In this document: piece after piece, positions 27,569-36,189 of the stretch
Position numbering within the stretch: the first letter of the stretch is position 1
How the letters are laid out: every line of letters begins with the position of its first letter
Assembly (NCBI RefSeq): GCF_003287285.1
Contig: NZ_QMIG01000001.1
Coordinates: 310,001-374,000 of the forward strand
DNA length: 64,000 nucleotides
Origin: Phytoactinopolyspora halophila
GTDB lineage: Bacteria > Actinomycetota > Actinomycetes > Jiangellales > Jiangellaceae
Direction of reading: 5' to 3'
The notes under the pieces: model-generated
Told to the model about the DNA's origin: nothing
Seen by the model: the letters and a program-made list of their open reading frames with translations, nothing else
The model's database searches: none
Made by a program: the position numbers and the translations under genes

Positions 27569-27820
27569 ATGGACTGGCGCCACCGTGCCGCCTGTCGCGA
27601 CGAGGACCCCGAGCTGTTCTTCCCCATCGGAAATACCGGGCCCGCGTTGCTCCAGATCGAAGAAGCAAAGGCTGTCTGCCGCCGGTGCGAGGTTCGCGAA
27701 GAGTGCCTGCGCTGGGCTCTGGAGAGTGGACAGGACGCCGGCGTATGGGGCGGGCTCTCGGAGGATGAACGCCGCGCCCTGAAGCGACGCAACGCGCGTG
27801 CTCGGGCTCGGGCTTACTGA
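27569..27820 (+). CDS. whiB1: WhiB1-type iron-sulfur transcription factor
   Basis: WhiB-family protein of 83 residues: DWRHRAACRDEDPELFFPIG, CRRCEVREECLRWAL and GVWGGLSEDERRALKRR. Four Cys (near residues 8, 36, 39 and 45) bind a 4Fe-4S cluster, and the G[VI]WGG turn precedes a basic DNA-binding tail. Sequence and neighbourhood (pdtaS convergent downstream) match WhiB1/WblE of mycobacteria and streptomycetes, a regulator linked to nitric oxide and the primary sigma factor. ATG 27569 has GAGGAG 12 bases upstream; the GTG at 27560 is too close to it. Confidence 0.92.
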   Translation: MDWRHRAACRDEDPELFFPIGNTGPALLQIEEAKAVCRRCEVREECLRWALESGQDAGVWGGLSEDERRALKRRNARARARAY

Positions 27821-27852
27821 TCCGATCTCTGCCATCGACCGGCCACCGGAAC

Positions 27853-29319
27853 CTATGTTCCGGCCAATGGCAGGTCCAGCGATACGCGCGTACCACCCCC
27901 GGGGCGTTCACTCGTCGTGATCGCTCCCCCGAGTTCACCGATCACCAACGTCCGCACGATTTGCAAGCCAAGATGGCTCGAATCCTCAGGGTCGAAATCC
28001 GGCGGAAGGCCAGCCCCGTCATCCTCGATGACGACAGACAGCTCGCCTTCCCGCCGGGTCGCCCCGAGTTCGACCACACCACGCCGCTCGCCCAGCCCGT
28101 GCTCCACCGCGTTCTGCAGGAGTTCGGTGAGCGCCATCGCCAACGGAGTCGCGATACTCGCGGGCAGCACTCCGAAGTGTCCGGTGCGCTTGCTGCGCAC
28201 GGAAGGCTCGGCGGCCGCCACTTCTCCCACCATGGCCAGCAGGCGATCGGCGACATCGTCGAACTCCACGGTGTCGTCGACGGTTTGCGACAGTGTCTCG
28301 TGCACGACCGCGATCGTTCCCACGCGGCGCACGGCCTCGTTCAGCGCCGCCCGTCCTTCTGACAGGCCGATCCGGCGGGACTGAAGCCGCAACAGCGCCG
28401 CGACCGTCTGGAGATTGTTCTTCACCCGGTGGTGAATCTCGCGAATGGTCGCATCCTTCGTGAGCAGTTCACGTTCTCGCCGGCGTACTTCCGTCACATC
28501 GCGGCACAGGACCAGCGCGCCCAGATGGCGACCGTTCGGGTCGAGCGGAATCGTGCGCACGGTCATGACCGTGCCGTTACCTTCGACCTCCGTCCGGACG
28601 TGACGCCGTCCGGAGAGGACCACGTCGAGCGACTCGTCGCGCGCCTCCTCGCGACGCGCCAGTGCCGCGGTGGCCCTGCCCAGATGCTGTCCCACGAGGT
28701 CAGCTGACAGACCCAGCCGGCGATAAGCGGATGTCGCGTTGGGGCTCGCATACCGGATGATGCCCTCGGCGTCTAGACGCATCATCCCGTCGCCCACGCG
28801 CGGGGCACCCCTGCGCCCCATGTCCGTAGCGCGCGCCCTGGGAAACCGGCCGTCTACCACCAGACGTGCCAGCTCGCCCGCGCATTCGAGATACGCCAGC
28901 TCGAGCCGGCTCGGCGTTCGCACGGAGACGAGGTTCGTGTGCCGGCCGATCACCGCGATAAGCCGGCTGCGGTGCCGAACCGGAATCGCCTCTACCCGCA
29001 CCGGAACGTCGTCCCACCATTCCGGATCTCCCTCGCGCTTGATCACACCCTCGGCATAGGCGGCGTCGACCAGAGGACGGCGCCCCTTGGCGAGGAACGT
29101 GCCCACCAGGTCCTCGACATAGGCCGTAGGTCCCGTGGTGGGGCGCATCTGGGCAGCTGCCCAGTACCCGGTTCCCGCCTGATCCGGCACCCAGAGCACG
29201 AGGTCGGCAAACGACAGGTCCGCGATCAACTGCCAGTCGGCCACCAGCGAGTGCAGCCAGTTCAGGTCCGCATCGGTCAGATCGGTGTAACGGTGGACGA
29301 CATCGTTCAACGACGGCAC
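27853..29319 (-). CDS. pdtaS: PdtaS-type sensor histidine kinase
   Basis: Cytoplasmic sensor kinase of 488 residues: an N-terminal GAF-like domain (about 1-150), a PAS-like domain (about 175-290, MRLDAEGIIRYASPNATSAY), a HisKA_2 dimerisation domain with the phospho-acceptor REIHHRVKNNLQTV, and a HATPase domain (LTELLQNAVEHGLG, DDGAGLP, GLQIVRTLV). Family and its position beside whiB1 match PdtaS, whose partner PdtaR is an RNA-binding antiterminator; no pdtaR gene is in the window. No membrane segment is present. Confidence 0.93.
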   Translation of the reverse strand: MPSLNDVVHRYTDLTDADLNWLHSLVADWQLIADLSFADLVLWVPDQAGTGYWAAAQMRPTTGPTAYVEDLVGTFLAKGRRPLVDAAYAEGVIKREGDPEWWDDVPVRVEAIPVRHRSRLIAVIGRHTNLVSVRTPSRLELAYLECAGELARLVVDGRFPRARATDMGRRGAPRVGDGMMRLDAEGIIRYASPNATSAYRRLGLSADLVGQHLGRATAALARREEARDESLDVVLSGRRHVRTEVEGNGTVMTVRTIPLDPNGRHLGALVLCRDVTEVRRRERELLTKDATIREIHHRVKNNLQTVAALLRLQSRRIGLSEGRAALNEAVRRVGTIAVVHETLSQTVDDTVEFDDVADRLLAMVGEVAAAEPSVRSKRTGHFGVLPASIATPLAMALTELLQNAVEHGLGERRGVVELGATRREGELSVVIEDDGAGLPPDFDPEDSSHLGLQIVRTLVIGELGGAITTSERPGGGTRVSLDLPLAGT

Positions 29320-29484
29320 GCCTCGACACTACCCCGAGAAAAGCGTCGGGACCGTGTCGCGTCGTCGCGCGTCACATCCCTACCACGGAGCGAGAGCGGG
29401 AAAGCCTCACCCGGAATTCCCGTTATCGATCTGAAGCCTTCCTCCTCTCGTCACAGAGCGGGTCGATCTGCCAGGATTGCGTCT

Positions 29485-30405
29485 GTGCGGAGGTCGTCGT
29501 ACTGGGAACGCGTTGTCGCCGATGGCTACCGCGTACCCCAGGGCGAGGCACTCGACGAGCTCACCACTGAGCTCGTCTCCATGCTCGGTGAGCGCGATCC
29601 TCACGTACGTGACGGGATCGCATATTCGGTGTTGCAGACGTGGATCTCCGAAGGCGTCTATGACCATCTACTCGCCGGGCTCGGAGAGGGTCTCGCCTAC
29701 GGGCTACGCGACAGCGTCGGCGAGCAAGACGACAGTTCGGTGCTGCGCCGCTCGTATTCGGCGATCACGCTGGCAGCCGTCGTCGCCAGGGACAACCTCA
29801 TCCACACTGTCTCGCCTACCGTCGTCCTGACATGGGCGGATTACGCGGTGGCGTGGTTCCTCGCGGAGAAAGATCTGCGCGGCTGGGTACCCGAACTCGG
29901 CTGGGTACATGCCATCACTCACGGCGCCGACCTCCTGGCCACGTTGACCGCCTCCCGCCATCTGGGCACCGACGAGCTCACCGTCTTGCTGGACGTGATC
30001 GCGGAACGGCTGCTCAGCCCGACGGAGCAGCGGTTCGGCGGATATGAGGACGAGCGCCTCGCGTTCGCCACGATGTCGCTGCTGCATCGCGATCTCGTAC
30101 CCACCGAGACGCTCGAGTCGTGGCTGGAGCGGCTGACCCCGGAAGCCGATACCTCGGAGGCGCCGAGCGCTCCCGAGCCGGCCAACCGGGTCAACATCAT
30201 GAACTACCTGAAGGCGCTTCACCTGCAGCTGCTACTCGGTGTACACGGAACACCCACGCAAGACATCTCTGGCTCGGTACAGACCGCTCCGTCCGTGCGT
30301 ACGGATCTATTGATCGCCCTGCAGAACACGTTGCGTTCCAGCTCCCCGTGGCTGTACCGGCAGACGGCCCCAACGCCGCCGCCACCGCCACCACCATCGA
30401 ACTGA
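29485..30405 (+). CDS. DUF2785 domain protein
   Basis: Protein of 306 residues belonging to DUF2785 (WERVVADGYRVPQGEALDEL, DPHVRDGIAYSVLQTWISEG, VHAITHGADLLATL). It is mostly alpha-helical and soluble, with a proline-rich tail (TAPTPPPPPPP). Function is unknown. The GTG at 29485 gives the usual family N-terminus. The frame stays open far upstream over the pdtaS gene, but that part is antisense noise. It is divergent from pdtaS and converges with the GlxA-type gene. Confidence 0.8.
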   Translation: MRRSSYWERVVADGYRVPQGEALDELTTELVSMLGERDPHVRDGIAYSVLQTWISEGVYDHLLAGLGEGLAYGLRDSVGEQDDSSVLRRSYSAITLAAVVARDNLIHTVSPTVVLTWADYAVAWFLAEKDLRGWVPELGWVHAITHGADLLATLTASRHLGTDELTVLLDVIAERLLSPTEQRFGGYEDERLAFATMSLLHRDLVPTETLESWLERLTPEADTSEAPSAPEPANRVNIMNYLKALHLQLLLGVHGTPTQDISGSVQTAPSVRTDLLIALQNTLRSSSPWLYRQTAPTPPPPPPPSN

Positions 30406-30446
30406 ACGCACCCGCGTGCGGTTCGGCGCGGCGCGGATTCCAGCCG

Positions 30447-31451
30447 CTAGCTGCGGTACTCGCAGAAGGTGGCTCGATAAGCCTGCGGTGTCGTCCCCAG
30501 GCGACGGGTGAAGTGATGCCGTAGCGCTGCGGCGGTACCGAAGCCGGTGGCGGCCGCGACCGCGTCGATCGTGTCCTGCCCGTGCTCGAGCATGCGCTGC
30601 GCCGCGGCCACCCGCCGGGTGACCAGCCAGTCATACGGTGTCGTGCCGGTCTCGGCCCGGAACCTCCGGGCGAACGTGCGCGGCGACATGGACGCCAGGG
30701 CGGCGAGCCCGTCGATGGTCATCTCCTGGTGCAGGTGGCTTTCCATGTAGTCCAGCACGCCCGCGAGCGTGTGCGCCTGCGTCGGCCGCAGCGGCGCCTC
30801 GACGAACTGGGCCTGCCCACCGTCGCGATGTGGCGGCACCACCATCCTCCGGGCCACGGTGGCCGCCGCCTGTGCACCGAACTCCTTGCGCCACAGGTGC
30901 AAGCACGCATCGATTCCCGCGGCGGTTCCGGCACTGGTGATAATCGGATCTTCGTCGACGTACAGCACGTCGGGATCTACTTTGGCCTGCGGATAGCGGT
31001 TGGCCAGGGTTTCCGCGTGTTTCCAGTGGGTCGTGCACCGTTTACCGTCCAGCAGACCCGCCTTGGCCAGGACGAACGCACCGGTGCACACGGAGAGGAC
31101 GCGCGCACCGCGCTCCACGGCCGCTCGGAGCGCGACCATCAACTCCTCCGCGTCCGCTCCCCCGCTCGACATCTCCCCGTCAGCGTGAACGCCAGCGTGC
31201 ACCTGGGTAAGCCGCCGCGGCACCGCCGGAATACCAATAAGATCCGCGTCTTCGAGTGCTTCCAGTCCATGTTCGACGACGAGGTCGAAGCCCATCGTCG
31301 TCGTCACCTTGCCCGGGCGCAGGGCGCATACGCGGAAGTCGAGAACCGGCAGGCCATCCTCGGAACGGTCGATGCCGAATGCCTCACACAACACACCCAG
31401 CTCGAACGGAGCGACATCGTCGAATGCGAGAGCGACCACTTTGCGGAGCAT
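30447..31451 (-). CDS. GlxA/FtrA-family regulator (DJ-1/PfpI-like domain plus AraC helix-turn-helix)
   Basis: Regulator of 334 residues. The N-terminal half is a class I amidotransferase-like fold (VLSVCTGAFVLAKAGLLDGK, with Cys in the nucleophile position, and TTHWKHAETL). The C-terminal half is an AraC DNA-binding domain (MTIDGLAALASMSPRTFARRF, GFGTAAALRHHFTRRLGTTP). ATG 31451 matches the family start (MLRKVVALAFDDVAP). Divergent from a small membrane protein gene across a region with clear dyads. Probably an activator of catabolic genes; ligand unknown. Confidence 0.92.
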   Translation of the reverse strand: MLRKVVALAFDDVAPFELGVLCEAFGIDRSEDGLPVLDFRVCALRPGKVTTTMGFDLVVEHGLEALEDADLIGIPAVPRRLTQVHAGVHADGEMSSGGADAEELMVALRAAVERGARVLSVCTGAFVLAKAGLLDGKRCTTHWKHAETLANRYPQAKVDPDVLYVDEDPIITSAGTAAGIDACLHLWRKEFGAQAAATVARRMVVPPHRDGGQAQFVEAPLRPTQAHTLAGVLDYMESHLHQEMTIDGLAALASMSPRTFARRFRAETGTTPYDWLVTRRVAAAQRMLEHGQDTIDAVAAATGFGTAAALRHHFTRRLGTTPQAYRATFCEYRS

Positions 31452-31501
31452 GCGGACATCATGGCACGAATATGGCAGGATGTCGATGATACATGGCCTG
31501 A

Positions 31502-31545
31502 CTGCCACTTGTGGCAGAAATACAACGATAGAAGAATTTCTGCCA
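31502..31545. promoter_or_regulatory. Overlapping dyads in the ftrA-like/small protein intergenic region
   Basis: CTGCCAC-TT-GTGGCAG (31502-31517) is a perfect dyad. It overlaps TGGCAGAAAT-N14-ATTTCTGCCA (31512-31545), also perfect, so GGCAG boxes occur as three spaced half-sites. TGGCA motifs also appear nearby at 31461-31477. The arrangement between divergent starts suggests an operator for the GlxA-type regulator, by position only. Confidence 0.55.
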
Positions 31546-31727
31546 TGTTCTTCTATATCGTCTCAGTCGTGATCCTCGGGCTCGCCACGGCAGCGATCAC
31601 CGGCCTCCTTCTAGCGATCAGGCACGTCCGCAACGACGGCGGGCCCACTCCCACGCCACCGCGGCGGTACGAGGACGAGTGGTCGACAGACCTTCCCTCG
31701 CACCCCCACCACGACGTCCGCCGCTGA
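31545..31727 (+). CDS. Small single-pass membrane protein
   Basis: 60 residues: one N-terminal membrane helix (FYIVSVVILGLATAAITGLL) followed by RHVRNDGG, a proline-rich stretch (PTPTPPRR) and an acidic/His tail. No family recognised. The ATG sits at the edge of the dyad cluster described above, so the regulator could occlude its expression. The gene-like composition and the clean helix support it, but there is no strong ribosome-binding site. Confidence 0.5.
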   Translation: MFFYIVSVVILGLATAAITGLLLAIRHVRNDGGPTPTPPRRYEDEWSTDLPSHPHHDVRR

Positions 31728-31813
31728 GAAGATCGATTTGGTGAGGTCGATTCCGTGGTCAACGACCACTCCCGGGCGTGGCGTCCACACAGACACCGCT
31801 CATGCAGGTCACT

Positions 31814-32647
31814 ATGAATATCGTGGTACTCGTCGTGCTCGCCTTGGCAGCCGGCCTTGTGGTCGGCTATGCCAAGCGCGGCCGGCTACACCAGCTCGCC
31901 GATCCGTTGCCGGCACGCAATCGCTTGCTGTTCACCGCGCTCGGCGTCTACGTACTGGCCGTTTTCGCGGGCCTGGCCTGGGATTCCGCGCTGCCGACAC
32001 TCTCGGCCCTGAGCTGGTTCATCGTCGCGTACTACGCCTGGGTGAACCGCTGGATGCCGGGAGCCCGGCTGGTTGCCTTCGGCATCGCCACGAACGCACT
32101 GGTTCTTCTCCTGAACGGCGCCGTTCCCGTTTCGACCGACGCGGCCGCCCGGGCTGGCGTCGACACCACCGGGATCACCACCGATCAGAATGTCGAACCA
32201 GCCAACGATTCCACGCGATTGTCGTGGCTCTCCAAGAACATACCCGTCGCGCTGCCGATGCGCCCGGAAGTCGTCAGCCCGGGCGACATCACCATCGCCG
32301 CGGGCCTCGCCACCATCCTCGCCACCGGGATGACGGGCAGAAGGCCCACCACGAACGTCCTCCCGGTGCAGCGGAGGTATCGCACGTACGCGGCCCACGA
32401 CGACGCGAGCACATCCGAGGACGCCGAGACCATGGACCTCGCCAACGACACCCCGCCCGCGCACGACGAACAGACCGCGCACGATGCCACCGACACGGCC
32501 GGGACCGGAGACCGGGAGCGCTCCGCCGAATCCGCGAGCCCGCCCGCCACCGGCACGGGCCAGGATGGCGGCGACGACACTGATGCGACAATGGAACGTG
32601 CGCCGGGTTCGGACACCAAGTCCGTCCGGCGATCGGCAAGCGCATGA
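31814..32647 (+). CDS. DUF5317 family membrane protein
   Basis: Membrane protein of 277 residues with four helices in the first 110 residues (IVVLVVLALAAGLVVGY, LLFTALGVYVLAVFAGL, LSWFIVAYYAWVN, LVAFGIATNALVLLLNGAVP). The VPVS and DTTGITTDQNVEP segments are typical of DUF5317. The C-terminal 90 residues are hydrophilic and rich in Asp, Thr and Ala, probably disordered. In-frame starts exist at 31778 (GTG), 31802 and 31814; the last puts the first helix at the N-terminus. Function unknown. Confidence 0.75.
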   Translation: MNIVVLVVLALAAGLVVGYAKRGRLHQLADPLPARNRLLFTALGVYVLAVFAGLAWDSALPTLSALSWFIVAYYAWVNRWMPGARLVAFGIATNALVLLLNGAVPVSTDAAARAGVDTTGITTDQNVEPANDSTRLSWLSKNIPVALPMRPEVVSPGDITIAAGLATILATGMTGRRPTTNVLPVQRRYRTYAAHDDASTSEDAETMDLANDTPPAHDEQTAHDATDTAGTGDRERSAESASPPATGTGQDGGDDTDATMERAPGSDTKSVRRSASA

Positions 32648-32666
32648 GCGACCGATTGGAGTTCGT

Positions 32667-32744
32667 ATGGCCAAGCGTGCGCGCAAACGCCGCGCCCGGA
32701 AGAAGCGCGGACCCAACCACGGTAAGCGGCCCAACGCCACCTGA
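32667..32744 (+). CDS. bL37-like very small basic ribosomal protein
   Basis: 25-residue, strongly basic protein: AKRARKRRARKKRG followed by PNHGKRPNAT. The NHGKRPN ending and the AKR-rich start match the actinobacterial bL37 micro-protein seen in mycobacterial ribosome structures. GGAG precedes the ATG by eight bases. It is easily missed by gene finders because of its length. It sits between a DUF5317 gene and marC; its own promoter is not evident. Confidence 0.7.
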   Translation: MAKRARKRRARKKRGPNHGKRPNAT

Positions 32745-32812
32745 CGGCACGACGCGCCGCTCACCGACACGATCTCGACAAAGATCATGAACCGCGCCGG
32801 TGAGGATCCACG

Positions 32813-33418
32813 ATGACGTGGCAGCTGTTCGGCGAAGCGTTCGTCACGTTGTTCGTCATCATGGATCCGCCCGGCACGGTTCCGCTGTTCCTCGCCCTCA
32901 CCGGCGCTCAGATGACGGCCGGACGACGGCGAGCCGCGTGGGTTGCCGTGGCCGTATCCCTGGGCGTGATCGTCGCGTTCGCCCTCTTCGGCCAGGCCAT
33001 CCTCGACTACCTCGGTATCAGCCTGCCCGCCTTGCAGACCGCCGGTGGACTCCTGCTCCTTCTCGTGGCCTTGCAACTTCTCACCGGTGGCCTCGATGAT
33101 CCGGAGGCGCCGGCCAGCGGCAACGTGGCCATGGTGCCGCTCGGCACGCCGTTGCTCGCCGGACCCGGCGCCATCGTCGCCACCATGGTCTTCGTCCAGC
33201 GCTCGGACGAGACGGCCGACTATCTGGCCGTCGCCGCCGCCATCGTGGCCGTTCACCTGCTGCTCTGGCTCTTCATGCGCTACTGCACGATCGTGCTGCG
33301 CGTGCTGAGGGAATCCGGGATCCTGCTGCTGAGTAGGATTGCTGGCCTCCTGCTGGCGGCCATCGCCGTGCAGCTCGTGGCCGACGCCGTGCGAGCGTTC
33401 ATCGCCGGAGCTGGATGA
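32813..33418 (+). CDS. MarC family integral membrane protein
   Basis: 201 residues with six helices. The family signature FVIMDPPGTVPLFLALTG is in helix 1-2, with PLGTPLLAGPGAIVATMVF in the middle. MarC proteins were once tied to multidrug resistance, but their role remains unclear. ATG 32813 is the only sensible start. The 3' end converges on the NTF2-like gene; a short GACGAC/GTCGTC repeat just after the stop could form a weak hairpin. Confidence 0.9.
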   Translation: MTWQLFGEAFVTLFVIMDPPGTVPLFLALTGAQMTAGRRRAAWVAVAVSLGVIVAFALFGQAILDYLGISLPALQTAGGLLLLLVALQLLTGGLDDPEAPASGNVAMVPLGTPLLAGPGAIVATMVFVQRSDETADYLAVAAAIVAVHLLLWLFMRYCTIVLRVLRESGILLLSRIAGLLLAAIAVQLVADAVRAFIAGAG

Positions 33419-33486
33419 CGCTCCGCGCGCGACGACGGCGTCGTCGAGTCGACAAGTACCCCCGAAGGCGCCAGCCGGTCGAGGCC

Positions 33487-33930
33487 CTACGCGGTCCCGG
33501 ACAGCTGCGCCATCAGATGCTCGGCTTCGGAGATCACCCAATATTCGACGAACCTGTCGCCCGCCACCCGAAGGAGATCGTGCCCCCGGAATTCGATCGG
33601 CGTTCCGGGCTCCGCCGTGGCCCCGGGGAGCGCATGCTCACCTCCGGCATAGGCGCCCCGGGCTACCCACCGTGCGGCGACCGTATCGCCATCCACGAGC
33701 GGCCCGACTTCGACGTCGAACGTCAACGGGTCAAAGGGCAGCCGTCCTGCTCGCACGACCTGTGCCAAACTATCCGGACCCTGAACGAGCGCCGGACGTC
33801 CCGGCCAGTGTCCCACGAACGCTGGCGACACCAACCCGGTGGCGATGTCTTCCAGCCGATCCAGATCGCCATTCCACAAGTCCGCCAGCCATCGGTGATA
33901 CAGATCGCGCACCGTTTCCGTGTCCGTCAT
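33487..33930 (-). CDS. NTF2/SnoaL-like cyclase-fold protein
   Basis: 147 residues with an NTF2-like alpha+beta cone: VRDLYHRWLADLWNGDLDR, VSPAFVGHWPG, ARWVARGAYAGG, EFRGHDLLRVAGDRFVEYWV. It resembles SnoaL polyketide cyclases and ketosteroid isomerase relatives. No biosynthetic cluster surrounds it, so a specific reaction is not assigned. ATG 33930 fits the family; an upstream start at 33948 is possible. Confidence 0.78.
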   Translation of the reverse strand: MTDTETVRDLYHRWLADLWNGDLDRLEDIATGLVSPAFVGHWPGRPALVQGPDSLAQVVRAGRLPFDPLTFDVEVGPLVDGDTVAARWVARGAYAGGEHALPGATAEPGTPIEFRGHDLLRVAGDRFVEYWVISEAEHLMAQLSGTA

Positions 33931-34057
33931 GGCAGCCACGCTATACACGCGACGTGCCCGGCGATTGGAAAAACTTCAACCCACCCGTATCGGCAGAACC
34001 TGCTTACCCGGACCCCGAACGCTGGCAACCAGCATGCGCGACGGCGGGAGCCAGATG

Positions 34058-34654
34058 TCAGGGTGCTCGGTGCCCGGCGAGCCACTGCCGAAACGTCCGG
34101 CGGCGATAGCGGGCCCGGAAGGATCCCGAGTGCACGTGGCCGACGACGCGCAGCACACGTGCGCCTGGTTCGGGCCGTTCGGTCACCTTGTTCCCCACGC
34201 TTCCGCTTCCGGTCGAGACATCGTCCATGTCGACCACCCAGCCACGAGGAACGATCAGTGTTACCGAACCGGACATGACCTCGACGCTGACCTCCACCTC
34301 CTGGTGGTGACATTCGGCTTCGGTGAAGTCAATCTTGATCGCGCCGGACTCGCATTTCACCGTGATCTGCGACGGAACCGTCCAGTATCCGTTCTTCTGC
34401 AGCGAACCGCTCGCCGTGTGCAACGTCAATGGCCGGCCTTCCGAGCGGTACACCCCGGGAAGATCGGCCATGATGGAATCCAGTTCGGTGCGCGTCCGGG
34501 CCGTATACGTGGCCGCGAGCCGTTCGTCCAGTTCGGCGAGTTCGAGCTGACCTTCGGCCACGGCCGTGCGCAATCGTTCGGCCGCCGCTTCTCGATCAGC
34601 ATCACCGACCCGGATGGCTGGCTCGGGTACGGGTGGCTCGTGTCCGTCCGCCAT
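34058..34654 (-). CDS. DUF1707 SHOCT-like domain protein
   Basis: 198 residues. Residues 15-65 are a DUF1707 domain (RVGDADREAAAERLRTAVAE, LELAELDERLAATYTARTRTEL), and a beta-rich domain follows (VEVSVEVMSGSVTLIVPRGW) of the kind found in adhesin-like cell-wall-active proteins such as LiaF. No membrane helix. The ATG at 34654 has GGAG eight bases upstream; an earlier ATG at 34666 is possible. Function unknown, perhaps envelope stress. Confidence 0.8.
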   Translation of the reverse strand: MADGHEPPVPEPAIRVGDADREAAAERLRTAVAEGQLELAELDERLAATYTARTRTELDSIMADLPGVYRSEGRPLTLHTASGSLQKNGYWTVPSQITVKCESGAIKIDFTEAECHHQEVEVSVEVMSGSVTLIVPRGWVVDMDDVSTGSGSVGNKVTERPEPGARVLRVVGHVHSGSFRARYRRRTFRQWLAGHRAP

Positions 34655-34705
34655 GGTCCGCTCCATCGTCGATCAGATCCTGGCACCGAGCATATCTCCG
34701 CACGG

Positions 34706-35329
34706 TTACCGCTCGGGCGTGTCGGGGAGTCGCGCGGCGTCGATGACGCCCTGTATCGCCTGTCCAATCCGCTCAGCGGCCGCCTCATCGCCGGGTTGGC
34801 CGGCGTCGAGCCAAGCGATCACTGCCTCGATCGCGACGGTGGGGACCAGGTGGCTCGCCCAAGCCGCCCATCGAGCGTCGGGGATGCTTTCCGCGAGATG
34901 CCGGTGGGCGATTTCGGTAGCTGCACCACCCAGCCTGCTGGTGAATTCCCGGAACTCGGGCTCGCCGGCAGCGTAGCGAAACAGCAGCCGGAACCCGTCT
35001 GGGTCCGCACGTGCCGCACGCAGCAAGTCGGGAATCGTTCCCTCGTCGTAGTCACCGCTGCCAACGGCTTCCTCGAGGCGGCCGCACACCCGTTCGAGGA
35101 CCGCTCGATACATGTCGGCCTTGGATTCGAAATGGCGATAGAGGATCACTCGGCTGACACCGGCCTCGGCGACGACGTCATCGAGGCTCGTCGCGGCGAA
35201 TCCGGTGCGGGCAAATGCCCGCGTCGCGGCCGCGAGTAGCTGCTCGCGCCGGTCTGCTCGGCGCATACGCCGAGCTGGAGCAGACACTTCCCCCGCTCCC
35301 CGCTCGTCGACCTGCCTGCCGTCCGCCAT
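34706..35329 (-). CDS. TetR family transcriptional regulator
   Basis: 207 residues. N-terminal helix-turn-helix ATRAFARTGFAATSLDDVVA and VSRVILYRHFESKADMY, and a helical ligand domain (DGFRLLFRYAAGEPEFREF). It is divergent from a two-gene ABC-2 exporter and is expected to repress it through the dyad at 35351-35370. The ATG at 35329 is chosen over an upstream TTG because the latter lies inside the promoter region. Confidence 0.92.
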   Translation of the reverse strand: MADGRQVDERGAGEVSAPARRMRRADRREQLLAAATRAFARTGFAATSLDDVVAEAGVSRVILYRHFESKADMYRAVLERVCGRLEEAVGSGDYDEGTIPDLLRAARADPDGFRLLFRYAAGEPEFREFTSRLGGAATEIAHRHLAESIPDARWAAWASHLVPTVAIEAVIAWLDAGQPGDEAAAERIGQAIQGVIDAARLPDTPER

Positions 35330-35350
35330 GCGCACCACCTGTTCGAGATC

Positions 35351-35393
35351 TGTCAACTATAATGTTGACATCCCAAGATGTTTACACTCTAAT
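35351..35393 (+). promoter_or_regulatory. Near-consensus promoter of the ABC exporter with overlapping TetR-type operator
   Basis: The perfect dyad TGTCAAC-TATAAT-GTTGACA (35351-35370) contains an exact -35 TTGACA (35365-35370). Seventeen bases later comes TCTAAT (35388-35393), five of six to the -10 consensus. A repressor on the dyad would block polymerase, which fits control by the adjacent TetR. A second dyad-like set (TTTACA, TGTACA, GTTAAC) continues to about 35412. The ATG of the ATPase is about 70 bp downstream of the expected start. Confidence 0.7.
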
Positions 35394-35468
35394 GTACATG
35401 AATTAGTTAACATAAACGGATGGAGCAGGCATGCGTCGTGAACATCAGTGCCACCGAAGGGTCGGGTA

Positions 35469-36188
35469 ATGACCACACATCCAGGCAGGATTGCCGTATC
35501 CGGGCTGACGAAGGCATTCGGCACGCTACGCGCCGTGGACGGCTTGGACTTCGTCGTCGAACCCGGGTCGGTCACCGGCTTCCTGGGGCCCAATGGCGCG
35601 GGCAAGACCACCGCGTTACGCATGGTGCTCGGTCTCGTGACCCCTGATGCCGGGAGCGTCACCATTGGCGGTCATCCGTACATCGATCTGCCCGCGCCCA
35701 GCGATACCGTCGGCGCCGCTCTCGACACGACGGGCTTCCACCCGAACCGAAGCGGTCGTAACCACCTGCGCGTCTACTGCGCCGTCAACGGGTATCCCGA
35801 CCAGCGTGCCGACGAGTTGCTCGATCTAGTCGATCTCACGCACGCCGGCCGCAGGCCGGTCAAGGGGTACTCGCTCGGTATGCGCCAACGCCTGGCCCTC
35901 GCCACGGCGTTACTTGGTGACCCGGATGCGCTCGTGCTCGACGAGCCGGCCAACGGCCTCGATCCGTCCGGAATCGCATGGCTGCGCACGCTCTTGCGGA
36001 GCATGGCAGACGCCGGCAAGGCCATCCTGATCTCCAGCCACGTGCTGTGGGAAGCCCAGCAATTGGTGGATGACGTCGTCATCCTTCAGGACGGCCGGCT
36101 GCTGCTGCACGGCTCGCTCGACGAGCTGACCCGAGGTTACGACAGTCTCGAGCGTGCCTTCTTCGCGTTGACATCGGGAGGGTTGTGA
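35469..36188 (+). CDS. ABC-2 exporter ATP-binding protein
   Basis: 239 residues. Walker A LGPNGAGKTT, signature YSLGMRQRLALATALLGDP (SLG in place of SGG), Walker B ALVLDEPANGLDPSG and switch SSHVLWEA. This is the bacteriocin/antibiotic exporter type (BcrA-like), common with a divergent TetR. ATG 35469 is preferred to the GTG at 35448. It is separated by one base from the permease gene, so the two are coupled. Confidence 0.94.
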   Translation: MTTHPGRIAVSGLTKAFGTLRAVDGLDFVVEPGSVTGFLGPNGAGKTTALRMVLGLVTPDAGSVTIGGHPYIDLPAPSDTVGAALDTTGFHPNRSGRNHLRVYCAVNGYPDQRADELLDLVDLTHAGRRPVKGYSLGMRQRLALATALLGDPDALVLDEPANGLDPSGIAWLRTLLRSMADAGKAILISSHVLWEAQQLVDDVVILQDGRLLLHGSLDELTRGYDSLERAFFALTSGGL

Positions 36189-36189
36189 C

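Noticed and set aside
28939-29484. A longer N-terminus for the DUF2785 protein
   Set aside because: The upstream frame is antisense to pdtaS and lacks family resemblance; the GTG at 29485 matches the usual start.
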